Program-made: the position numbers and the translations under genes
DNA from: UBA2336 sp046294915
GTDB taxonomy: Bacteria > Bacteroidota > Bacteroidia > Cytophagales > Cyclobacteriaceae
DNA: 64,000 bases
Assembly (NCBI GenBank): GCA_046294915.1
Contig: JBKBOE010000001.1
Span: forward strand, 94,698 to 158,697
Direction: 5' to 3'
In this document: one piece after another, positions 1 through 8,549 of the stretch
Numbering within the stretch: the stretch's first letter is position 1
How the letters are laid out: every line of letters starts with the position of its first letter
Notes under the pieces: generated by a model
The model's input: only the letters and a program-made list of their open reading frames with translations
What the model was told of the DNA's origin: nothing
Databases searched by the model: none

Positions 1-2
1 AC

Positions 3-68
3 AATGCCCGCGAAGAGGAGTTACGTAAATACCTTCGTAGCCTGTGGAAAGAAAAATATGGTTACTAA
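3..68 (+). CDS. C-terminal end of an unidentified protein (partial, cut by window start)
   Basis: An open frame enters from the left edge and stops at TAA 66-68. Its last residues read ...LRSLWKEKYGY, a charged helical tail. The stop lies only 30 bp before the ATG of the VWA protein at 99, so the two genes are probably co-transcribed. Too little is visible to name a family. Confidence 0.5.
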   Translation, partial: NAREEELRKYLRSLWKEKYGY

Positions 69-98
69 GACTCCGCGTGTAGTATCTTGCCAACTGCC

Positions 99-2180
99 AT
101 GAAACAAATTTTACTGGATACCTCCCCTGGCTTTGTGCTGCTTTGCCTGCTGGTTGGATTGGGGTATGCCTTCTTGCTTTATTACCGGACAAAAAATCCA
201 TGGGGAGTTCAGTTAAACCAGATATTGTTTGCAGGCCGGGTATTACTGGTAGTATTTATTTGCTTTCTGTTGTTAGGGCCAATCATAAAGCAAACCGATA
301 CCCATACAGAAAAGCAAGTGTTTGTTATTGTGCAGGATAATTCCAGGTCTGTAGTCGAGGTAATGGATTCCATCTCTCTACGCAACCTGGCTAACCGGGT
401 TTCTGATCTGCAAGCAACCCTGAAAGCGCGAAATGTTGAGCCGGTTCTTATGGATCTGCAAGGCAATCCATTTTCATTCAATTCATTTGATGCGCCTGCC
501 ACCAATGTGCATGAAGCGTTACGCAAAGTATCAACACGGTTTGAAGGGCGCAGAGTTGCAGGTGTGGTTTTGATTTCAGATGGGATTTACAACGCAGGTC
601 TTTCTCCGCTTTATGGCGATTACCCGTTTCCGGTATATACCGTTGGCCTGGGCGATACGGCTGTTCGTGCTGACCTTGCCGTGAAGGATATGCTGTATAA
701 CAAAGTTGCCTATCAGGGCAATAAGTTTCCGCTGCGTGTGGAAGTTTCGGCCACGGGATTCCGGAATGAGCCGGTTACCGTATCCCTGATGCACAAAGGC
801 GCACTTGTGGAACGGCAAACCCGGGTAGTTCCTGATGACGGCTTCATTCAAATTGAGTTTCAGCCCGTTGCTTCCGAAGAGGGCCTTCAGCGGTGGGATG
901 TTCTTATCGATCGAAAGGCTGTTGAAAGTAATCCGAAAAATAACCAGGCATCCGTTTTTATTGATGTGGTGAAGGGGCGAAAAAAAATTCTCCTCGTGGG
1001 CGCAGCGCCACACCCGGATGTAAAAGCCCTCCGGACAGTACTGGAGAAAAATTCCAATTATGAGTTGCTGCTGCATGTGCCGCCTGTGCATGAAGTGCAA
1101 CCGGATTTATTGAAACCCGATGCTGTTGACCTGATCATCTTCCACCAGGTACCCGATGTTCGTGGACGCCACAGCGATTTGTTCAGACGTTCGTGGGGCA
1201 GTAAAACAGCTCTTTTCATTGTCCTTGGGCAACAAACCGATATGAATCAGCTGGCTGCTTACCCGCTACCGGTTAAATATGAACAGCTACCCCGCCAGTA
1301 TGATGAGGTGACCCCGGTCATTCATCCGGCTTTTTCGTTGTTCACCTTACCGGATGAGGCCGGTTCTGTCTTTCAGGAATTTCCCCCGGTCAGTGTTCAC
1401 TTCGGAAAAATTCAGATGACACCGCAGGCAACACCTGTGCTGATGCAAAAAGTGGGCAGCCTCGTTACCGATAAGCCTTTGATGGTAGTGGAAAGCACCG
1501 ATCAGCATAAAGTGGGGGTGATGGCAGGTGAAGGCTTGTGGCGCTGGCGCCTGCACGAATATTCAAAGACAGAAAGCACCACGGTATTTGATGAATTCTT
1601 TGGCAAGCTTCTTCAGTTTCTCTCTACAACTGATGATAAGCGCAGATTCCGGCTCTTCCCGGTAAAGCAGGAATTTTCTGAAACCGAGGCTGTAGTTTTC
1701 GAGAGCCAGGTGTTTAATGACATTTATGAGCCGGTTTACGGAAACACCATTGACCTCGAAGTAACGGATGAACAGGGAAGACGTACACCCTACAGCTACC
1801 TGACCAGCCCCGGTAACACACGCTATATTCTCAGCGGACTGAAAGAAGGGGTTTACCGTTTTCGAGGCACAACCCGTATTAATGATGTGCCCGAAGAAGT
1901 AAGGGGTCAGTTTCTGGTAACCGGTCAGCAACTGGAATTAGCTAATCTTGCAGCCGATTTTGACTTGCTGCGTAAACTGGCTGCGAATACGGGGGGCCGT
2001 TTTTATCCGGTAACCGGGTTAAATGCTTTACAACAACACCTGGGGCAACTCGAAGCAAAGGGGATACTTCGCAGCAGTGAGCGCTACGAGGCGGTAATCG
2101 GTATTAAATGGATTTTTGGGTTACTGCTGTTGCTGATTGGTGCCGAGTGGTTTTTGAGAAAGTATTTTGGGGGGTATTAG
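99..2180 (+). CDS. Membrane-anchored VWA-domain protein
   Basis: A 693-residue protein with two N-terminal membrane helices (about residues 11-29 and 42-62), a von Willebrand factor A-like domain, a long periplasmic-type middle region and a final membrane helix near the C-terminus. A MIDAS-like DNSRS begins at D80 and a second metal-site segment, VLISDG, follows in the same fold, so metal-dependent ligand binding is plausible. Bacteroidota genomes carry such large VWA proteins next to other BatA-like membrane proteins; the partner protein and exact role are unknown. A TTG at 87 is in frame, but the ATG at 99 gives a normal N-terminus directly before the first helix. The gene follows an unknown gene by 30 bp and is followed by non-coding remnant DNA. 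Confidence 0.7.
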   Translation: MKQILLDTSPGFVLLCLLVGLGYAFLLYYRTKNPWGVQLNQILFAGRVLLVVFICFLLLGPIIKQTDTHTEKQVFVIVQDNSRSVVEVMDSISLRNLANRVSDLQATLKARNVEPVLMDLQGNPFSFNSFDAPATNVHEALRKVSTRFEGRRVAGVVLISDGIYNAGLSPLYGDYPFPVYTVGLGDTAVRADLAVKDMLYNKVAYQGNKFPLRVEVSATGFRNEPVTVSLMHKGALVERQTRVVPDDGFIQIEFQPVASEEGLQRWDVLIDRKAVESNPKNNQASVFIDVVKGRKKILLVGAAPHPDVKALRTVLEKNSNYELLLHVPPVHEVQPDLLKPDAVDLIIFHQVPDVRGRHSDLFRRSWGSKTALFIVLGQQTDMNQLAAYPLPVKYEQLPRQYDEVTPVIHPAFSLFTLPDEAGSVFQEFPPVSVHFGKIQMTPQATPVLMQKVGSLVTDKPLMVVESTDQHKVGVMAGEGLWRWRLHEYSKTESTTVFDEFFGKLLQFLSTTDDKRRFRLFPVKQEFSETEAVVFESQVFNDIYEPVYGNTIDLEVTDEQGRRTPYSYLTSPGNTRYILSGLKEGVYRFRGTTRINDVPEEVRGQFLVTGQQLELANLAADFDLLRKLAANTGGRFYPVTGLNALQQHLGQLEAKGILRSSERYEAVIGIKWIFGLLLLLIGAEWFLRKYFGGY

Positions 2181-2249
2181 TAGCTCGACTTACACGAAGA
2201 GGCTATCGAGACTCTACTGCACAAAGTTTTTAACTCACCTAACCCTGTG

Positions 2250-2566
2250 CTACAAACTACTTTTTATAAGTTTCTCACCCGTTTTCAAATAGTGATTGAT
2301 TGCTTTCTCCCACCACATCATCGATCTTTTGAACTCGTGTTCGAGTTCTGTCTGAATAAGCTGGTGTATTCATATGTAATGATGGTTTCGGTGGAATCAT
2401 GACTGATGGCCTCCAGTGCAATGTTGATTTTCACAACCGATTCGCCAGGTGTTACCCGCAAAAATTCAACGGAATAATTTGTCGGGTCGTGCAGCGTAAC
2501 ATTCGCGTACGGGACACAACAGGGGAAATACAGCCTGTATATTTCCCGTGTTGAGTTGCCGGTAGG
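2250..2566 (-). pseudogene. Frameshifted remnant resembling the C-terminus of an SRPBCC/START-like protein
   Basis: On the minus strand, two adjacent frames join into one plausible C-terminus. The first runs from about 2566 and includes NYSVEFLRVTPGESVVKI and a beta-strand-rich stretch ending near EYTS. The second resumes at about 2350 with TELEHEFKRSMMWWEKAINH and stops at 2250-2252. Alternating strands followed by a long C-terminal helix with WWEKAINHYL resembles SRPBCC ligand-binding proteins. No start codon or N-terminal half is present. Reading of the frameshift is direct; the family name is a weaker inference. Confidence 0.4.
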
Positions 2567-2593
2567 TTAACGTTTTACGAACATTCACTGAAA

Positions 2594-2768
2594 CTACTTG
2601 CATAAGATCCCGGCAAGGTAAACCAGGTTGTTCGGGGTGGTTTCGTCTACGCGAATCACCAGGTCTGGTCGGTTTGCTTCATCAACACGTGCATATTTTT
2701 TTTAAGGTTGAGTCAGCACGTTTCCAGGCTTTTTCAAACTCCTTTTTCACGGCTTCGGCCTCTTCGGT
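2594..2768 (-). pseudogene. Frameshifted coding remnant, family not recognised
   Basis: Minus-strand codons from 2768 give TEEAEAVKKEFEKAWKRADS, then a run of A residues (about 2698-2705) where the frame shifts. The reading continues as YARVDEANRPDLVIRVDE to a stop at 2594-2596. The shift at a homopolymer and the protein-like composition suggest a broken C-terminal piece. No start codon or family signature is visible. Confidence 0.3.
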
Positions 2769-2779
2769 TCACTGTTGCA

Positions 2780-3025
2780 TCAGTAAACTGTGGTAGCCGG
2801 GGTGAGGTCGGGATAGCGGTTCAACAGATTACCAAAAAAGTTGTGGTGTACCTTTTCAAAGGTGCGCTTAAAATCATCCCAATCGCGGTCAATGCTTATA
2901 TTTTGCTGTACCAGGTTGAGTAAAGTGTTTAACTCCGTTTGGGGTTGATGTGAAGTGTTTTTCAGGGAAATGATTTTTTCCTTGAGTTCCTCAATGAGTT
3001 CAGAGAAATGCTGAGGAAAGGCCAT
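2780..3025 (-). pseudogene. Truncated TPR-LuxR-type regulator fragment
   Basis: An 81-residue ORF that reads like the linker before the C-terminal helix-turn-helix of Bacteroidota TPR/LuxR regulators: a coiled-coil-like helix (FSELIEELKEKIISL) and then the hallmark DWDDFKRTFEKVHHNFF...RYPDLTP. In intact proteins PDLTP is followed by the NELRLCAL-type start of the DNA-binding helices. Here it is followed by ATTVY and a stop, so the HTH is lost, and the usual TPR, membrane and coiled-coil parts upstream are also missing. An ATG is present at 3025, so a short peptide could still be made, but I read it as a relic. It lies just downstream of the clpC terminator. Confidence 0.55.
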
Positions 3026-3052
3026 GTTAGTAACTCCAAATATTCGTCACAA

Positions 3053-3076
3053 AAAAAGCGGGTCGCCCCGCTTTTT
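3053..3076 (-). terminator. Rho-independent terminator after clpC
   Basis: AAAAAGCGGG (3053-3062) pairs with CCCGCTTTTT (3067-3076) around a short loop. Read on the minus strand, the stem is followed by a run of T from 3057 down to 3051. It starts 3 bp after the clpC stop codon. Confidence 0.85.
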
Positions 3077-3079
3077 AAC

Positions 3080-5611
3080 TTAATCTTTCTTCGATGCCGC
3101 TTTCGGTTTTTTCACCTTCAGCGTAAGCTGGTCGCCTTTGCCATCGTAATCGGCAACAATGGTGCCGCCTTCTTCGATTTCGCCTTTCAGTATTTCTTCG
3201 GCCACGGGGTCTTCCAGGTATTTGGTGATGGCCCGGTTGAGCGGACGAGCGCCAAATTGCTGATCGTATCCTTTCTCCGAAAGAAAATCTTTTGCCTTGT
3301 CGGTTAACTCAACGGAGTAGCCCAACGTATTGATGCGGTCGAACACTTTTTTAAGGGTAATCTCAATGATTTTATGAATGTGCTCGCGCTGAAGCGAATT
3401 AAACACGATTACATCATCAAGGCGGTTCAGAAATTCAGGACTAAAAGCCCGCTTGAGTGCGTTCTGAATGGTTGACTTCATCAGTTCCTCTTCATTTTCG
3501 CGCTTGGAGGAAGGCGCAAAGCCTATACCCGTTCCAAAATCTTTCAGGTCGCGAACGCCAATGTTGGAGGTCATAATGATGATCGTGTTGCGGAAGTCCA
3601 CGCGCCTTCCCAATCCATCGGTAAGAATGCCGTCATCCAGCACCTGCAGCAGAATGTTGAAAACATCGGGGTGCGCTTTTTCAATCTCATCCAGCAGCAC
3701 AACCGAGTAGGGCTTGCGTCTTACTTTTTCGGTAAGCTGGCCGCCTTCTTCATACCCTACATAACCCGGAGGTGCCCCCACCAGCCGGGATACCGAAAAC
3801 TTCTCCATGTATTCACTCATGTCAATGCGGATGAGTGCATCTTCTTTATCGAACAGGTATGTGGCCAGTACTTTAGCCAATTCAGTTTTACCTACACCGG
3901 TAGGACCGAGGAAGATGAATGAGCCGATCGGCTTTCGCGGATCTTTTAAACCCACCCGTGTGCGCTGTATGGCCTTGGTAAGTTTCTTAATGGCTTCTTC
4001 CTGCCCGATAACTTTGCCGCTCAGTTCTTCACTCATACCCAACAGTTTGTTGCTTTCTTTCTGCGCAATGCGCTTGGTGGGTATGCCCGTCATCATGGCA
4101 ATTACATCGGCAACGTTGTCTTCATTTACCGTGTATTTTTCCGTTCGCGTTTTTTCTTCCCAACGCGCCTTGGCTATATCGAGTTGCTCCAACAGTTTCT
4201 TTTCCTTGTCGCGCAGTTGTGCTGCTTCTTCATATTTCTGGCTCTTTACTACACGGTTCTTTTCTTTCTTAACATCTTCAATGGCTTCTTCCAGCTTCAC
4301 AATATCTTCGGGCACGTGTATGTTGTTAATGTGAACGCGGGCACCGGCCTCGTCCATTACATCAATGGCTTTGTCGGGAAGGAAGCGGTCGCTGATGTAG
4401 CGATCAGAAAGTTTTACACAGGCTTCGATGGCTTCTTTCGTATAGGTAACGTGGTGGTGATCTTCGTATTTGTCTTTAATGTTCTCCAGAATTTGCAACG
4501 TTTCTTCCGGTGTGGTAGAGTCCACCATTACCATTTGGAACCTGCGTGCCAGGGCACCGTCTTTTTCAATGTACTGTCGGTACTCATCCAGTGTGGTGGC
4601 GCCAATGCATTGAATTTCGCCCCGGGCCAGAGCAGGCTTGAACATATTGGAGGCATCCAGCGAACCGGAGGCGCCTCCAGCGCCCACAATGGTGTGTAAT
4701 TCATCGATAAACAGGATGACATCCGGAGATTTTTCCAGTTCGTTCATCACCGCTTTCATGCGTTCTTCAAACTGTCCGCGGTATTTGGTGCCGGCAACCA
4801 GCGAAGCGAGATCGAGAGTTACAACACGTTTTCCGAATAATACACGCGAAACTTTTTTCTGCACAATGCGCAAGGCCAGGCCTTCGGCAATGGCGGTCTT
4901 TCCCACACCCGGCTCACCGATTAAGATGGGGTTGTTCTTTTTTCTGCGGCTCAGAATCTGGGCCACGCGTTCAATTTCTTTTTCACGGCCAACAATCGGA
5001 TCAAGCTTTCCGTCTTCGGCAAGGCGGGTGAGATCTCTCCCGAAATTATCGAGTACCGGGGTACGCGATTTTTCGGTACCCTTTTTCTCCTTGCCCTGTG
5101 AACCGGCTCCTGCGCCAAAAATCCGTGATGAATCCTCATCCGGATCGTCCGTATCGGAGGCGGCCTGCGGACCTTCATGCTGGTATTCGAGCATCTCTTT
5201 TACGGTTTCATAGTTTACATCAAACTTTTTCAGGATTTGCGTTGCCAGGTTATCGGCATCGCGTAAAATGGAAAGCAACAAATGTTCTGTTCCAATAAGT
5301 TGGGCTTTGAAAATTTTGGCTTCGAGGTAGGTGATTTTTAAGACTTTTTCTGATGCTTTGGTAAGTGGAATGTTCGCCAGGTTTTTTATTTCATGGGTGG
5401 CGGTTCCTTTAGAAACCTTTTCAATTTCATTCCGCAGGTCGCTCAGCGGTACACCCAATTTCTTCAGCACACCTACGGCTACGCCTTCTCCTTCACGGAT
5501 CAGTCCCAACAATAAATGCTCGGTACCAATATAATCGTGCCCAAGACGAAGGGCTTCTTCACGGCTCAGGCTTATTACTTCTTTAACGCGGTTCGAAAAT
5601 TTTGCCTCCAT
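3080..5611 (-). CDS. clpC: ATP-dependent Clp protease ATP-binding subunit ClpC
   Basis: An 843-residue Hsp100 unfoldase that feeds proteins into ClpP in the cytoplasm. It has two Clp N-terminal repeats (each with IGTEHLLL, near residues 28 and 106) and a first AAA+ domain with Walker A GEPGVGKT and Walker B VILFIDELHT. A UVR-type coiled segment with YEEAAQLRDKEKKL follows, then a second AAA+ domain with GPTGVGKTEL and VVLLDEIEKAH, and a D2-small C-terminal domain. The UVR motif and double N-domain separate ClpC from ClpA and ClpB. Length fits the family. No mcsA/mcsB/ctsR partners are next to it, so control is not of the Bacillus type. It has its own strong terminator. Confidence 0.97.
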   Translation of the reverse strand: MEAKFSNRVKEVISLSREEALRLGHDYIGTEHLLLGLIREGEGVAVGVLKKLGVPLSDLRNEIEKVSKGTATHEIKNLANIPLTKASEKVLKITYLEAKIFKAQLIGTEHLLLSILRDADNLATQILKKFDVNYETVKEMLEYQHEGPQAASDTDDPDEDSSRIFGAGAGSQGKEKKGTEKSRTPVLDNFGRDLTRLAEDGKLDPIVGREKEIERVAQILSRRKKNNPILIGEPGVGKTAIAEGLALRIVQKKVSRVLFGKRVVTLDLASLVAGTKYRGQFEERMKAVMNELEKSPDVILFIDELHTIVGAGGASGSLDASNMFKPALARGEIQCIGATTLDEYRQYIEKDGALARRFQMVMVDSTTPEETLQILENIKDKYEDHHHVTYTKEAIEACVKLSDRYISDRFLPDKAIDVMDEAGARVHINNIHVPEDIVKLEEAIEDVKKEKNRVVKSQKYEEAAQLRDKEKKLLEQLDIAKARWEEKTRTEKYTVNEDNVADVIAMMTGIPTKRIAQKESNKLLGMSEELSGKVIGQEEAIKKLTKAIQRTRVGLKDPRKPIGSFIFLGPTGVGKTELAKVLATYLFDKEDALIRIDMSEYMEKFSVSRLVGAPPGYVGYEEGGQLTEKVRRKPYSVVLLDEIEKAHPDVFNILLQVLDDGILTDGLGRRVDFRNTIIIMTSNIGVRDLKDFGTGIGFAPSSKRENEEELMKSTIQNALKRAFSPEFLNRLDDVIVFNSLQREHIHKIIEITLKKVFDRINTLGYSVELTDKAKDFLSEKGYDQQFGARPLNRAITKYLEDPVAEEILKGEIEEGGTIVADYDGKGDQLTLKVKKPKAASKKD

Positions 5612-5667
5612 ACGGTAAACGTGAATGAAATTACTGTAAATGTAAACCTTTTAAACTGGATTTTTTT

Positions 5668-5686
5668 AATCGTTTTTTACACGATT
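5668..5686. promoter_or_regulatory. AT-rich inverted repeat in the clpC upstream region
   Basis: AATCGT (5668-5673) and ACGATT (5681-5686) form an inverted repeat 57 bp upstream of the clpC ATG, next to a run of seven T on the plus strand. On the clpC strand it is followed by A, not T, so it does not look like a terminator for wbqC-like transcripts. An operator or leader hairpin is possible but unproven. Confidence 0.2.
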
Positions 5687-5748
5687 TTACTTGCCCGGAA
5701 TGAAATTCGTGTTTATGCTTCTCAAAACGTATTTGAATTGCTTTTTGT

Positions 5749-6381
5749 TCACAGCCGTTTGCAGGCAGCTTCAATAACGGCACCTGCATCTGGTCCGGTA
5801 CAGAACAGCAGGTCTATAATGCTCAGGTTGGGCACAAAAGAATTGCTGAATACCTGTGTATAGATTACGGGCTGCATGTATTTTTCATATCCCGTATGCT
5901 TGGGGCTTATCCGGTTCCGCAAATCCACAACATCGTTTGCCGGCAGTTTTTCAAATACCGTACTTTCTCTGATGACTACACCCCGGTTAAGGAGTTTCAG
6001 ACAGACCTCAAGGAGATGGTAATTCAAATCATATAGCAGTGGGTATTTCCTGAAGAATACATTATGAAATGCATCGGCATAGTGTTCATAATAAGGTGCA
6101 TTTCGGTAAGCCGATTCAATAGACCGCCAGTGATTGTTCAGCCATTTTTGCGAATAGTCAATGCGCAAGTCAGTAATCAGAGAGTGGTTATTTTTTGAGG
6201 TAAGGGGTATAATCAGTTTCTCAACCCGGTTTGCACCCAGGATGTGGCAGCGGTTGCGGTAGGTCTGCTTTGTATAGTGTTCGTGCTTTTCGAGAATAAT
6301 TTCATTGCAGGGATGTACTGCTGTAAACCATGCCAGGCATGGAAGGTAATGAAGCTCAATGAGGCAACGGGTGTTATGCAT
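5749..6381 (-). CDS. WbqC-like family protein
   Basis: A 210-residue cytoplasmic protein with the features of the WbqC-like family: LIELHYLPCLAWF at the N-terminus, HEHYTKQTYRNRCHILGAN around residues 33-51, LIIPL, and the middle segment YRNAPYYEHY. In O-antigen clusters WbqC-like proteins accompany unusual sugar biosynthesis, but Bacteroidota carry a stand-alone copy whose reaction is not established. It begins 10 bp after the stop of the threonylcarbamoyl-AMP synthase gene, so the two probably form an operon. Family membership is clear; function is not. Confidence 0.8.
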   Translation of the reverse strand: MHNTRCLIELHYLPCLAWFTAVHPCNEIILEKHEHYTKQTYRNRCHILGANRVEKLIIPLTSKNNHSLITDLRIDYSQKWLNNHWRSIESAYRNAPYYEHYADAFHNVFFRKYPLLYDLNYHLLEVCLKLLNRGVVIRESTVFEKLPANDVVDLRNRISPKHTGYEKYMQPVIYTQVFSNSFVPNLSIIDLLFCTGPDAGAVIEAACKRL

Positions 6382-6391
6382 CGGGCTGCTC

Positions 6392-7015
6392 TTATACTAA
6401 ATTTTCCCCCAATCCCTGACGAACCAGCGCCATCTCATCGGTGCTGCAGTCGATTACGGTAGAGGGAATATTTCCTCCGGCACCTCCGTCAATCACAACA
6501 TCCACTAGGTTTTTAAAATCGGCATGGATTTCCTGCGGATCGGTAGTATAGGCTTTGATCTGATCATCATCTTTTATAGAGGCAGTAATCAGTGGGTTTC
6601 CAAGTTCGGCTACAAGGGCAAGCGGAATGGCGTGATTCGGTATGCGAATACCTACTGTTTTTTTATTTACACCAAGAATCCTGGGTACGCTGCTGTTTGA
6701 TTCAAAAATGAATGTATAGGGGCCGGGAAGCGCTTTTTTTAGAACCTTAAACACGGGGGTATCAATTCGCTTTACATACTTTGAAATTTCGCTCAGGCTG
6801 CTGCAGATGAACGACAGGTTAAGTTTTTGGGGTTTTATATCCAGTATCCGGCAGAGACGCTCAACCGCTCTGCGATTAAGCAGATCACAACCCATACCAT
6901 AAATGGTGTCAGTCGGGTAAATTACGATGCCGCCATTGCGGAGTACATCGGCTACGCGTTTTATCTTCCGTGCCTCCGGGTTCACCGGATGAATGGTAAG
7001 CAGTTCAGCAGGCAT
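6392..7015 (-). CDS. L-threonylcarbamoyladenylate synthase (Sua5/YciO/YrdC family)
   Basis: A 207-residue YrdC-fold protein. Family members make threonylcarbamoyl-AMP from threonine, bicarbonate and ATP for the t6A modification of tRNAs reading ANN codons. The typical opening GGIVIYPTDTIYGMGCDL, the PGPYTFIFES segment and the GIRIPNH motif are all present. It lacks the C-terminal Sua5 domain, so it is the short YrdC/YciO form. A GTG at 7030 is in frame, but the ATG at 7015 gives MPAELLTIHP, the normal family beginning. It is followed closely by the wbqC-like gene and faces mltG divergently. Confidence 0.88.
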   Translation of the reverse strand: MPAELLTIHPVNPEARKIKRVADVLRNGGIVIYPTDTIYGMGCDLLNRRAVERLCRILDIKPQKLNLSFICSSLSEISKYVKRIDTPVFKVLKKALPGPYTFIFESNSSVPRILGVNKKTVGIRIPNHAIPLALVAELGNPLITASIKDDDQIKAYTTDPQEIHADFKNLVDVVIDGGAGGNIPSTVIDCSTDEMALVRQGLGENLV

Positions 7016-7068
7016 GGCTTCAATATACACAGCTTCTCACCCGCTGCCATCACGTTTAGCGATTTTTG

Positions 7069-7076
7069 TATTTTTG
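7069..7076 (+). promoter_or_regulatory. TAnnTTTG minus-7 box before mltG
   Basis: TATTTTTG matches the Bacteroidota sigma-A minus-7 consensus TAnnTTTG and lies 16 bp before the mltG ATG in a divergent gap. The minus-33 element is not clear. Confidence 0.4.
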
Positions 7077-7092
7077 ATGATTCGATCCGCCT

Positions 7093-8142
7093 ATGAAGGA
7101 CGCTCGCAAGTTGTTTGCTTTTCTCGTGTTGTCGGTTTTACTGATCACATTTACATTTTACGTTTACCAGATTTGTTATACGCCCAACATCCTGGTAGGA
7201 AAAGAAAGCCAGTTGCTGATCATCCCTAACGAAGCAACCTTTGAGACGCTGCAAACCCTGTTACATGATGGCGGCTATGTGCAAGACCTTATGTCGTTCA
7301 GCTTTCTGGCGCGACTTATGGAATACGACCGTAAGATCAAGCCGGGCCGGTATGTGTTGCACAGCAACATGAACAACCTTGAAGCCATCAGGTTTTTACG
7401 ACTCGGCAAGCAGGAACCGGTAACGATTACATTTAATAATGTACGGTTACTGCCCGAGCTGGCGCAGAAAATTACCCGCACTATTGGCATGCGCCCCGAA
7501 GAATTTGAGGCGGAGCTGGTGCGCTTTACGATGAATAACCCCCATGGATTTACAAAAGAAAACATCATCGCCATGTTTATTCCGAACACTTATGAAGTGT
7601 ATTACAACATTACGCCAGAGCAATTGGTAGAACGCATGTACGATGAATATCAGGCCTTTTGGACAGAAGAGCGAAGAAAAAAAGCGGAATCAATCGGGCT
7701 TTCACCTATTCAGGTTTCTGTTCTGGCCAGCATCGTTCAGGCCGAAACGGTTAAGCGCGATGAGGCACCCGTTATTGCAGGACTTTATATTAACCGGTTG
7801 CGGAAAGGAATACCGCTGCAGGCCGACCCTACCCTGGTATTTGCCGTTGGCGATTTTTCACTGAAGCGTGTGTTGAATGAGCATAAAGAAGTTGATTCGC
7901 CCTACAACACCTATAAATACCGGGGATTGCCACCCGGCCCAATTAATATGCCGGAAATTTCTTCGATCGATGCCGTGCTTAACTTCAAGGCCAGCAACTT
8001 TTTGTATATGTGTGCCCGCGAAGATTTTTCAGGGTATCATAATTTTACATCAAGCCTCACTGAACACAACCGCAATGCCCAGCGCTATCAGCAGGCGCTT
8101 TCGCGTGAGCAGCGTAAGGCAAGGACACAATCCGTTAACTGA
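7093..8142 (+). CDS. mltG: Endolytic murein transglycosylase MltG
   Basis: A 349-residue single-pass membrane protein with an N-terminal helix (about residues 8-26) and a YceG/MltG domain. MltG cleaves nascent glycan strands at the outer face of the inner membrane and acts as a terminase for peptidoglycan synthesis. The catalytic glutamate lies in ASIVQAETVKRDE (E218), followed by the conserved GLYINRLRKGIPLQADPT and later RGLPPGPINMP. The ATG at 7093 follows a TAnnTTTG box. Its stop overlaps the ATG of the thioesterase gene (TGATG), so three genes run as a coupled unit. Confidence 0.95.
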   Translation: MKDARKLFAFLVLSVLLITFTFYVYQICYTPNILVGKESQLLIIPNEATFETLQTLLHDGGYVQDLMSFSFLARLMEYDRKIKPGRYVLHSNMNNLEAIRFLRLGKQEPVTITFNNVRLLPELAQKITRTIGMRPEEFEAELVRFTMNNPHGFTKENIIAMFIPNTYEVYYNITPEQLVERMYDEYQAFWTEERRKKAESIGLSPIQVSVLASIVQAETVKRDEAPVIAGLYINRLRKGIPLQADPTLVFAVGDFSLKRVLNEHKEVDSPYNTYKYRGLPPGPINMPEISSIDAVLNFKASNFLYMCAREDFSGYHNFTSSLTEHNRNAQRYQQALSREQRKARTQSVN

Positions 8143-8549
8143 TGTACAAAGCCGAGACCACTGTACGTGTTCGATACGGGGAAACTGACCAGATGGGATA
8201 CGTTTACTATGGGTACTATGCCATGTATTATGAAGTGGCCCGTGTTGAAGCACTGCGCAGGCTGGGGCTCACCTACCGTGAAATTGAATCCATGGGCATT
8301 ATTATGCCGGTGCTGGAGAATCGTTCCGTATTCATTGCTCCCGGAAAGTATGATGAACTGCTGCGCATCGTTACTACCATCAGGGAGAGGCCTTCGGTGC
8401 GTATAAAATTTGAGTATGAAATATTTAATGAAGAAGGCAAACTGATAAATCAGGGTGAAACGACACTGGCCTTTGTCGACCTGAAAACCAACCGGCCTAC
8501 CCGACCGCCCAAGGCAATGGTGGAAGTGCTTGATCCGTTCTTTACATGA
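8142..8549 (+). CDS. YbgC/FadM-type acyl-CoA thioesterase
   Basis: A 135-residue single hotdog-fold protein. The opening VRYGETDQMGYVYYGYYAMYY contains the catalytic aspartate (D in ETDQMG) and tyrosines of the 4-hydroxybenzoyl-CoA thioesterase-like family, and LRRLGLTYREIE follows. Such enzymes hydrolyse acyl-CoA in the cytoplasm; the substrate cannot be read from sequence. It overlaps the mltG stop by one base, and its own stop overlaps the ATG of the YihY protein, so expression is probably translationally coupled. Confidence 0.88.
   Translation: MYKAETTVRVRYGETDQMGYVYYGYYAMYYEVARVEALRRLGLTYREIESMGIIMPVLENRSVFIAPGKYDELLRIVTTIRERPSVRIKFEYEIFNEEGKLINQGETTLAFVDLKTNRPTRPPKAMVEVLDPFFT

Noticed and set aside
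3807..5213. Long plus-strand frames opposite clpC (for example 3807-4334, 4638-5213)
   Set aside because: They lie wholly antisense to the highly conserved clpC coding sequence, are Ser-rich and show no family features; shadow frames.
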